A stretch of 64,000 nucleotides of DNA from Gamsiella multidivaricata. Taxonomy: Eukaryota > Mortierellomycota > Mortierellomycetes > Mortierellales > Mortierellaceae. A program made the translations under genes and the position numbers. Where the stretch lies: assembly GCF_025024155.1 (NCBI RefSeq), contig NW_026251831.1, positions 17,376 through 81,375 of the forward strand, read 5' to 3'. The notes below the pieces were generated by a model, which was not told where the DNA came from, did no database searches, and was given only the letters and a program-made list of their open reading frames with translations. Positions 46,888-56,200 of the stretch are shown one piece after another (the stretch's first letter is position 1; each line of letters starts with the position of its first letter).

Positions 46888-46939
46888 AGTACGACATTTT
46901 TTTACCACCCCACAAGGTGGGGTTCTAGTAGTACGACAT
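46888..46939. repeat. hairpin flanked by 10-bp direct repeats
   Basis: AGTACGACAT occurs at 46888-46897 and again at 46930-46939. Between them ACCCCAC-AAG-GTGGGGT forms a perfect 7-bp stem with a 3-base loop. This has the look of a very small insertion with a target-site duplication, or of a structured regulatory element. Confidence 0.6.
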
Positions 46940-47793
46940 CAATTCCCTGATAAAAAAAAAAAAAAAAAAAATAGCTGTCAGAAGACTCGTTATGATAATC
47001 CTCCATGGGCGCATGGAGCAGCGCGCTCTCGATCTCTGAGCTACTGAGATCACAAAATTTGTGTGAAACCCACACCGGAAATGCGTGCTCGTTTCTTCTT
47101 CGTTGCTCATCGGCTCCTTAATCCAGGCTTTGACGCCATATTCGATTACAATGCCTGAGGTTTCTTATAGGTAGGTAGGCTGTCAGGTTCTCTCAAGCCT
47201 GAGAATGTTCCTCCTGGCGTACTATATCCTGGCTGTCTTTGCGAAGCCTCGCCATGTTGGCGCAATTTTTATTAAAAGTCATGCTCGAACAGCACAAAGT
47301 GCCAGATATCGAAATACAGGAGACGTTCGGCGACTTCACGGACAAGAATGGGTGCAGACATCCTGTGCGTCGCCCTTTGAACCTGCTCTACCGCTGGTTT
47401 GTAGAGTGCTACATGCATTTGGAGGAGACCAATGCTGTGGTTTCGTACAGATATTGGCCACGGCGTCGTTGCTGTGCTCCTCGTGGTGTTTTTGTGTTAG
47501 TTGTCATGGTTTGGGCGAATGGAGGATAGAGTGAAGATGCTGAGGAGACAGGCGTATGCTGTTCAACGAGGAACCGAGTGAGAAGCGTGTTTATTTTTTA
47601 ACAGGCGCTTCTAAGAACCGTAGCATCACTATATCAGATTGAAGACAGACGAGGTTATGAAATAATCGCGACAATGGCAATACACAGGACATTATCCAGC
47701 ACACATTATTAACACAGAAAGTGAAGAATGATAGGAGGACGGAATGAGGATGGGCCTGTGCGCCGTGCTTCTTGTCAAATTTTACTTGGCCAG

Positions 47794-47934
47794 TTATGTT
47801 TCCTTCTTTTTCGTATTCGACCTAAACTTGTATAACTTCAAGGGCAAGAATGCGCGATAGAGGGCATAAATGAGAGCCACGCCTTGAAGAAGTGCCAGGT
47901 CAACCGGCTTCTGAACGGGAAGACGTATAGCCAT
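47794..47934 (-). CDS. possible 46-residue single-pass membrane protein
   Basis: Seen: ATG at 47934 to TAA at 47794. The product begins MAIRLPVQKPVDLALLQG, continues with a hydrophobic helix (VALIYALYRAFLPL) and ends in a basic tail (KLYKFRSNTKKKET), the layout of small ER or mitochondrial outer-membrane subunits. A branch-point consensus TACTAAC followed by CAAAG lies just before the ATG, so this may be a second exon. The only upstream candidate is the 40-codon basic frame at 48290-48168. No family is recognised. Confidence 0.35.
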   Translation of the reverse strand: MAIRLPVQKPVDLALLQGVALIYALYRAFLPLKLYKFRSNTKKKET

Positions 47935-48427
47935 GACTTTGTCGCGCAAGTTAGTATGCGAGTATGCGCCCGCTCAATTGCCTCGTCGTAATTACAGTCC
48001 CTTATGAATACTAGGAAACGAGTAAACTCAATCTATTCCTGTATCCGGTGCGAAAAGCCCAAAAAGGGCACGGTTCGCGCTCTGAAAGAGAGCGATCGGT
48101 CAAATACGAACCCGTATCCGATGCGGCGACATAAAGACTAGACGAGATCATCAGAAAGTACACCTATTCAATTGACGACCTCCTTTTGAGCTTTAAGGCC
48201 AGGCATGAAGGCTACACCCATCTCTTCTGATATACAAGGAACCCCCACGCGACGACACTTCCGTTTGTGCTTGCGACTACCCTTCTGCATCCTGCATTAT
48301 ACATAAGATAACAAAATGAATTGCATGTGGCACAAAAGAATGAACAAGAAAACAAAAAAAAAAAGGTACAAGAGCACATTGTCTTTTCTCTTTAATGAGT
48401 GGGCGATGCAGCAAATCTCAAAGGCAA

Positions 48428-50074
48428 CTATGCAACATATTTCGCCGGCGTCTCAAACTTGACTGAGGTCTGCGCTCCCAGAGCCAAGAACAACAGTGAG
48501 ATCAGCGGAATTAGCAAGAACCGGATATACCGCGTCGAGCTCTCCACCTGCGCCTGAAGCGAAATCACCGGTGACGCGTCCACAGCTGCTTTTGTCGCAG
48601 ATTTGGCAGCTGTACTGCTGCTGTTGTTGTTGTTGCTGGTATTGATGTTGCTGTTGCGGTGGTTTGCGGTTGAAGATGTCCGAGACAGTGGAGAGGACGA
48701 GCGAGTGATCATCATTGACCTCCTTTTAACACCTCCTGCTCCTGCAGTTGCTGCCGATAAAGGGGGAGAATATAACGGTGCGGATGACGACGAGAGATAC
48801 GAATCCTGTCGACCGAAACCCCCAGACGACGACGAAGTCCGACTGATTCCACTCGCCTGGCTGGTCCTCGATCCCATGGATTCCGTCCGTTTACTCCTGG
48901 CTGCTGCAGACGGTGGTGGCGAAGGAGACGGAGATGAAGACAATGATGATTCTGGAGATGGAGAGGAGATCATCCTTGGGCTGCTGCAGTATGAAAGGAT
49001 CGGGGACGACGCGACTGAGGACTCTGACGAGGAGATATCCTGTAATAAGAGCGCAGAGATCGTGTCGGGAAGAATAGGCGAGCAGTGCGCCATGCTGGTG
49101 CTGTCGCTGCTATTACTGCTTGCTGAAGAGAAGATAGAGTCCGTTGAGGATACGCTGAGCGAGGGGGACGGCAAGGCTGAACAGCAGTCGTGCGATGTGA
49201 TCTGACCAGGATGATGACAGGCAGGATCAAGGGAGCCCAAGCAAGGGGAAGGGGGTGTGTTGAATCGATTGGGACGATTATTGTTACTGCTGTTGATAAT
49301 ATTACATTTGCCAATAGCTCTGCAGATGCAGTCGTTGCAGATGTCGCTTTTAGCCTTGCTTCCGTTATTACTACCACTCCTGCTGCGATTGGTCTGGTGG
49401 TGGTAATGATGGTGTGCAGTATCATAACCATGGTCCTTGCAGTGGATCCTGTAGAGGTTAGAATTAGAATAGTTCATAGGGGTATGGGTTGACTGGGTTG
49501 ATTGGGTTGACTGAGTATGACTGAGGGAATGAGAGTGTTGCTGTCGTTGCAACTGTTGCTGATGCTGGTGATATGAAGCCGCCAGGGCCGAGGAGTATGC
49601 GGTGTAAGATGATGCTGGCGAGGCACTGTATCGATGTGAGACCCGCTTGTGCTCGTAGACTGGCGGTGCTGAGGATACTCTTGGAGTGCTGTTGTTGCTG
49701 CTGTTGCCCATGGCTGCTGCTAGGGCTGATCCTCCAATGACTGGTGCTGCAGGTGCTGTGGTGGCCGTTGTGGAGGTGCGAGCTGAGGACCCTGGTGTTA
49801 CATTATTAGATAGACAGTAACGGTCCAGTAGCCCTGAGGAAGGGAGGGCAGACCGCTCTGGAGAGAAAGGCGAGTCCTGTGAGTGGAGTGATGATGAGAA
49901 GCAGTGGAAGTGATCGGGTGAGGATGATGCTGATGCTGATTTGGAGCGTGTATGGGAGGGCGACTGCAGGACGGAGGATGCTGGTGCAGCAGCAACAGGG
50001 GTTGGGGCCCTGGAGTGTGCAGCAGAGTGTGCAGAGACCTGGGAGGGGCGTCTGTCCTCGTTATGCCTGTGCAT
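48428..50074 (-). CDS. Ser-rich tail-anchored protein, unknown
   Basis: Seen: one uninterrupted frame of 548 codons. The first ~510 residues are low-complexity (Ser, Asn, Pro, His, with SHTQSTQSTQST and PSPSPPPS runs), presumably disordered and phosphorylated. A short Cys/His-containing stretch lies mid-protein (KSDICNDCICRAIGKCNI). The last 35 residues form a membrane anchor, YIRFLLIPLISLLFLALG, followed by a short polar end, typical of C-tail-anchored proteins of ER or mitochondria. No catalytic domain is seen. The ATG at 50074 follows a 5' flank with TAAAAATATAAAG-like sequence. Confidence 0.72.
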   Translation of the reverse strand: MHRHNEDRRPSQVSAHSAAHSRAPTPVAAAPASSVLQSPSHTRSKSASASSSPDHFHCFSSSLHSQDSPFSPERSALPSSGLLDRYCLSNNVTPGSSARTSTTATTAPAAPVIGGSALAAAMGNSSNNSTPRVSSAPPVYEHKRVSHRYSASPASSYTAYSSALAASYHQHQQQLQRQQHSHSLSHTQSTQSTQSTHTPMNYSNSNLYRIHCKDHGYDTAHHHYHHQTNRSRSGSNNGSKAKSDICNDCICRAIGKCNIINSSNNNRPNRFNTPPSPCLGSLDPACHHPGQITSHDCCSALPSPSLSVSSTDSIFSSASSNSSDSTSMAHCSPILPDTISALLLQDISSSESSVASSPILSYCSSPRMISSPSPESSLSSSPSPSPPPSAAARSKRTESMGSRTSQASGISRTSSSSGGFGRQDSYLSSSSAPLYSPPLSAATAGAGGVKRRSMMITRSSSPLSRTSSTANHRNSNINTSNNNNSSSTAAKSATKAAVDASPVISLQAQVESSTRYIRFLLIPLISLLFLALGAQTSVKFETPAKYVA

Positions 50075-53000
50075 ATTATTTTTTTTTTAGAACGGGGCGG
50101 CGAAAATTATTTCAGAAAATGGCACTAAAAAAGAAAAAGCGAGGTGGAGAAGTAAAAATATAAAGATGAGGTTGATGAGGTGGAGCGGGATAGGCTGTGG
50201 AGTTGCGATGTAAGGAAGTGTTGTAAGGGATGAGGATATAAGGATGAATCAAGAGAGAAGTGTAAAGATGAAAAAGAAGGATGATGACAATGGGCCAGAT
50301 GCGAATGCAGACACACAAACAAAAAAGGATGTGAGCTGAAAAGTGGAATCTCCTCTTCAAGGGAAAGGAAAGGAAAAGGATGGACTTTTAAAAAAAACAA
50401 TAAATTGGATATGAAAAACACATGTGCCCCGAATGGACTGAAATGGATCCTATCCAATACAGCCTTTTCTTCAACGGGGAGGAAAGCAGATCCTCTGCTG
50501 TCATCATGAAGGAATAACAGGCCTTTTGCGCTCTACCGTCCGTCGTCTTTGTTTGTCCCACAACCCCCAGCGGGTCCTCATTTTTTTTGTACTCTTTTTC
50601 CTGCATCCACAGCATGCGGTACTGCAGCGGTCGACTCTAGACCTCACCTTCAGCCTCAGCCCCGATGATCGACCCCAATTGCACCTAGAATTCTATGCAG
50701 TCCTTCTTGGGACTCATGTCCACCTTTTGCCCTGTAAATCGATAGTGCCTATAAATCGATACACTGATCCCTCTCATCCTTGGCATTGGCATATCACCAT
50801 GCTCTCTCTCTCCTAACGCATGGGCTGTTAATCTTTAGCTGGGAATAGTACAATAGAGAGATGGAGCCTGCCATTATGAACTATGGGCTGTAGTCCGCTC
50901 GTACAATGTTATTTTTCGACCCAGGTCGCTCCTGGGATCCCAGGTAGGTCGCTGAGTTGGAGCGTGGACCTACCACACATCGTGTGCGAAGGTTGGACCA
51001 AGGCCCCAACCAATGAAAAGGATAAATAAGACCTTAGTCTAATAAAAAGTGAACCTTTCTGGCAGTCGAAATTGCCAGAGGCGTATCAAGTAAATAAACA
51101 CGGATACTATTGATACATCCACCAACATCAAGACGTCAATTGTTTAATTGTGCTATCTCCTCCCCTTTCTGAGCAACTGAGGACCATCATCAAAATGGCT
51201 CCATGCGCAGTTGTCGTGTGTGTCTTTTCTTTTTTTTCTTTCAACCTGAGTAGACAGACACAACGAAAGAGCCTACAGCACCGAAACTTTGTGCAGTCGT
51301 TTTTCTGAACTTGATACACAGACACGTTGTACCTTGTGCTTTTTGGGCTGTTGCCATGCAGCAGCGCGTGTGTTTCTTATTTCATAAACAGGCAAGTGTG
51401 GGGAATCAAGAAAGAATAAGGACAGAGGCATGTTTCCGTTGGAAAATAGGGGGGCCATGCATTTCTTGAGGAATGTTATCTGGCGGAGGCAAAAATAAGA
51501 TCGTACAGGAGAGATAAGTCGACGCTATCGCAAAACGTGTCTCTCCCTCGGACTTCCTTCGTATTCCATTCCCATCTGCTTTGCACCCATTGGCTGAAAG
51601 GAATCAACAAGCAGCGTGTGCCCTTTGTGCCTTTGTTCCTGAATAATCATTTCGTGAGGTTCAGTAGCCGGTAAAACGCGCACCGAGGCTTTCTATAGTT
51701 TCCTATGCCCGCTTGCTCACTTCTCCGCCCCTTCATTGTTCTTGGAATTCCGGCGCGTCAGGACCCAGCAAGATCTTCGCCTCACCTGTGCGGGCCCAAA
51801 GTCGAGGAAAAAATCATAGCAATGGCAGCACAATGACGGCTTGTCCAACCAAATCTCCGTCGATACGAAGTTTCCTCGATAGGGATTCCCATCCTGCCCC
51901 ATATACACAACAAACCGGATTGGCCCTTTTGAATTGTTTTTTTTTGGCACCTCAACTTTGAGCGCATTTTTTTGCGACGGAAAAAAAGAAAACAGATCTT
52001 TAAACCATATACACTAGTTGAAAAAGAGGTGCATCAGGGCTCCAGCGCAGATCCTGACTGAGTGCATGTGTATACTTGTTTAACAACACTCCTTTGAAGA
52101 AAGGAGCACCAACCAAGGCGAATACAACATTAAACCCATTCCTCTCTCGGTCAGCTGGCACTTCCAACAGTAACACCACCAGCACCAGCAGTGCAGTTGC
52201 CAACTGAGCACTTGTCCTAATAACGACACGGCCCGTTTATTAACCGGCTACAAGCGATCATATGCCGTTTAAATCTGCTGGTCGTAGCTACCAAACGGTT
52301 CTCTTTGAAAACGAGGACAAGCCAGCCGTGCTGTTGGATTGGTCTGAAACAAAGAAGGTTGAATGCAACTTTGAGTGGACCAGTTGGATAACAAGAATGG
52401 ACCCGATCGGTCACAGTGTCAGAAGCTGAGGTAAAGAAAATAGTATATACGATATGGAGACATCAATTGCTCGTTGGCCCTCAAAGGAGGCAGCAACGAG
52501 CGTTCAATAGACAAAAGAGGTGTTTGAGACATGCAGTGCATACATCCTTCGTATCATTATTATGGATGCTATTATAATCAAATCACTTGAGCAGCATTGG
52601 AAGAGACGATCGCTCATTGACTGACTGTAAGTACTTTCTCCTTGGTCTTTTTTTTTTTTTTTTTTTGGAAAAAGAGGAATGTATGATTCAAATCAAACAG
52701 CCATGCAAGATCAGATCGAGCAAGCCTGCTGCACCAACATGATCACACTTGATCTTTCGCGGTTAACCAATTTATCCCTCATTGCTCTTTCTCCCGAACA
52801 GGAGAAAGGACTAGAGAAAAAAACTTGTCGCATGCCATGGTTATTTGATCCTCAATGGCAAAACAAACCAATGACAGGCAACAACGCGATTGCAAAGTTG
52901 GAAATCTCATATTTGCGGGTCGCAGGTCTTTTTATACATACAGTGCACGTCACCTAAAGCCAACACAAAAATTTAAAAAATTTTAGTCTTGGGGGAAACA

Positions 53001-53275
53001 CCAAGGATATTTTTTAGGAAGAAAAATTTCGAAAAAGACAACGCAAGTCAATAGATTTTGATTCTCTCGACAGAGCAGCGTTGTCCGCATGTCGAAAAGA
53101 CCAGTGGATCAAAAGTTGTAGGCATTCATCAACAAGGCCCTTTACTATGAGGGACGACAAAAAATTCAGCGTTCTGATTGGTCTGAAGACTGTGACTGCC
53201 GATTGTATGTTTCGATTGGTGGCAAAAACTTACTAGGGATAAACGGCACCGTAAAATGGGCTCCAAATCATGAAT
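50075..53275. other. 3.2-kb region, one doubtful minus-strand gene
   Basis: 50075-50500 is the promoter and leader of the tail-anchored gene. 50500-51500 shows no gene. 51520-52203 may hold a three-exon minus-strand gene (listed separately). 52650-52672 is a T tract. 52930-53275, downstream of the Fanzor reading frame, is AT-rich and is where the left end of the mobile element and any guide RNA would be expected. Confidence 0.4.
51525..52203 (-). CDS. possible three-exon secreted or ER protein, unknown
   Basis: Seen: an ATG at 52203 opens a signal-peptide-like segment (MATALLVLVVLLLEVPAD) and FNVVFALVGAPFFKGVLLNK. It can be joined in phase 0 to a second exon with NSKGPIRFVVYMGQDGNPY and FVSTEIWLDKPSLCCHCYDF, which ends at a GTGAGG donor near 51785. 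A third open stretch (KASVRVLPATEPHEMIIQEQ) then runs to a TAG near 51525. All junctions are by eye and no family is recognised, so this may be spurious or a decayed gene. Confidence 0.28.
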
Positions 53276-56200
53276 TTAAAGCGTCGTTATTGTTGATGTT
53301 GTTGTTTTGTCGACAAGCTTGGCCCTTTCATAGTCAAGAGGAGCGGGCCACTGCCCATTGCGGAGAAACTGCAACACAGCGTTGGACATATTCGTGGCAG
53401 CGTTGTGGTCCCGGTCGCGCTCCCACTTGCACTCGTCGCAGATTACCGACCGGCCCCGGACTCTCATCCGAAAGTGGCACGAACAGCAAAAAATCGACGT
53501 CCGGAACTCTGGGATCTTGACCAACTCGATCACCACTGGTGTCTTCTTGTTCCTTGCCAAGTCCTTAACGAGATCCCGAGTCTAGTAATGCCAGGAGAAG
53601 CCAAAATATTAGAATCATTCAATTGCCACTCGCTTCTCTCAAAAATGTCTTCAATGCTTGCCTGTCGTATTAAGTTCCTGGTAAACTTGCTGCCGCCGTG
53701 GCTCTGACCTTTCCAACCACGAAATCACCATCGCCTAGCCCGATCACGAGAGGCGACTGCAGAAAGGCATTACGCTTGTCGTCCGGCAGAGTATTCAAAT
53801 TCAGAAATCCTCGTTCGAAGAGAGATCTGGCGATCTTCTTCCGACGCCTCGTCAACGACTTGGAATTTAGGAGCGTTTTGCGCTCAATCTCCGGTCGCTT
53901 ATTTACCTCGTCCATGAGTCGCAGATATGGTGCCCAATCGTATTCTTTTACATTCGGCAATCCATCGAAAAATGCCATGGAACCCTTGATATCGTCATCA
54001 AGATGGTGGAGCACATCCGCGAGATCCTTGTCTGATAATTGCCGATCGGGGACATGCTTCCGCATCTGTAGGATCGCGGTTGTAGCCTTATCAAGGTCAT
54101 GCCGCAGGGCCTCTCTATAGTCGTACTTGTCTTGCTTGAACCTAGCGCCGCCATAAAAGGATCGAAGAGTCGACGCCTTTTTTGCTACATTGACAAGATG
54201 GACTTTGACAGCAGACTCGTAGTCCTGCATCGCCTTTTCCACGGCCTTGGTAATCGGCGTTATTGTATCTTGGCTGTTGCTGGTGATCCCTGAATCACCT
54301 TCCATAATAACATCCGAGTCACCAACAACCAACTTGGCTTCGACGGGCTTTTGTTGCACGAGCCTATCTTCGATTTCCGTTATCCCCGCATCGATCTTTA
54401 TACGGCTCTGTTGTTTGCGGTATCTCCGGTCGATATCATCCCGTGGGCCGCGGGGGATGTTCAGGTTGATATTTTCCTTTTCATAGCTAGAGTGAATAAG
54501 GGTAGCAGTGGCGGTACTGGCAATCCCGGGGTCTACACAAAGACTCCGTATTCCAACCTCGTCGTTTGTATTTCGGAGGAGACTGTCGACCTTCTCCTGG
54601 CTGTCAAATTTTTTGGATACATACGACCATCCTTGTATCATTGGCGCGGTTGACCAGGGGAAGACTGTGTTGGATGTTGGTACCGGGGGTGATATTGATG
54701 AAGCTGTTGTGGATTCAACGATTTCAGCGTCCGTCATCGTGGTTGGAGGCTTCGATCGCCTACCCACCGTCAATTTGTATGCCATGACTCGTAGGTCATG
54801 ACCGTTGGTCGAAAGGTTGCCAGTAAGTACATACTTTTGTCGCGGTTGCCCCGGTTCAGATTTGTCGATCTGCTCTTGGTATTTTTCCGGACGTTGAAGA
54901 CTTTGGCGAATAAGATCCTTGAATTCGAGTTTGCTGCTTGCGTACCGGGGATCTTTTGCCTCCATTTTCTCTAGAGCTGTTCTTGCTTCTTTGATTGTGC
55001 TCACGTCGTCGGACTTGAAGACAACCTTGGTCTTGAGGCACTTTTGCTGGAGTGCGGATGGTGGATTGGGAGATGAGGAGGAGGAGGCAGGGCCACAGCT
55101 GCCATTGGCCCACAGCATGTTGGCTCCTCTACGGTAGCTCGTATTCTTGCCATTAAGGAAAAGGAAGAAGGACAATCGACCGACCTCGTCCTGTGTGTTC
55201 TTTTCAGCAGATGTCTTGGATCCAAAGACATCATCAAGTATTTTTGCAAGCGAGCATTGCTTTTCCTGCTCGGCACTACTTAATCGGCGCATTTTTTTGG
55301 CGATTGGTGTGAGCCTGTTGTTCCTTTGGTCCATTCTGAAATCTTTCAAAAGGCAGCGGACAAGCTGACGCTCCGTGAAGGAAAAGAAACCGTCCTCATA
55401 ACCGATTTGTGGTAAGATTTTGATTTGAGCCTTCGCTGGCAAAATCAGATTCAGGATAAGATGAATACTGACACAATCGTGCTCCCGCGACCGCCCTGTC
55501 GTATCGTCGATAGAGTCCAAAATGGCCTTCCCGTTCTCAGAAGAGGCCCAGGAGGGATTGTGCATTAATGCCTATAATGAGTAGTCAGAGTAGTGAGGCC
55601 AGTGTCCGCGTGCATGATTGAAACGAGATGGCTCTTATTAAGATGACTTACCCGCTTCTTAAGTTCCAATGAAAACTTGTAGAGGTGGCCTCCTACCATA
55701 TCGGACAGTGTTCTCGCACACTGGCTCATGAAGGAGCCTTCACAGACGTCTCTATCCTTCAGTCGGAATGGTGGTGCCTGGCGTTGCGAGGTGATCTGTA
55801 AATACTCCTGAAAAATCTTGTCGGACGCCATTAATGCAGGTGAACTAGCCTTCTTGAGATCGGAATTGTCACTGTCCCATCTGATTAACCGATTCAAAAG
55901 CCGCTGAAAAAATGAATCTCGTTTACCCTTCAATAGGATATTGTTGAAGTGTTCCATTCTTTTGTCGCGATGCACTCGTCCTCGATCTCCGTCAATTGCT
56001 GGGAATGTTCCGAACGTTCTTGTTATGTAGAGATTGGTCACCAAAAGGCCCTCGCGTAGCAAATCAGTATGGACTCTTGCCATCGTCTGCATGGTCTCGA
56101 GGAGATGGTCCAATAAGAGGCTACGGTCCTGGTCATTCATGCAAGGGAATGACTCTTTGAGACTGTGAATAAGACACGACTCAATCCGGCCAGGCCTCAT

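Larger units (their letters stand above)
46450..48427. other. 2-kb region with at most micro-genes
   Basis: 46450-46900 contains the ERD2 promoter. A hairpin between direct repeats lies at 46888-46939. A plus-strand frame (47239-47529, about 96 codons) has no recognised domain. Two very short minus-strand frames (48290-48168 and 47934-47794) are described separately. Confidence 0.4.

Noticed and set aside
46990..47070. tRNA-like A-box on the minus strand (TAGCTCAGAGATCGAGAGC)
   Set aside because: There is no T-arm/B-box (GGTTCGANNCC) at the right distance and no closing acceptor stem. At most a decayed tRNA-derived piece.
47239..47529. plus-strand frame starting MLAQFLLKVMLEQHK
   Set aside because: No family recognised and no flanking exons. 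It may be a fragment of something, but nothing supports a gene call.
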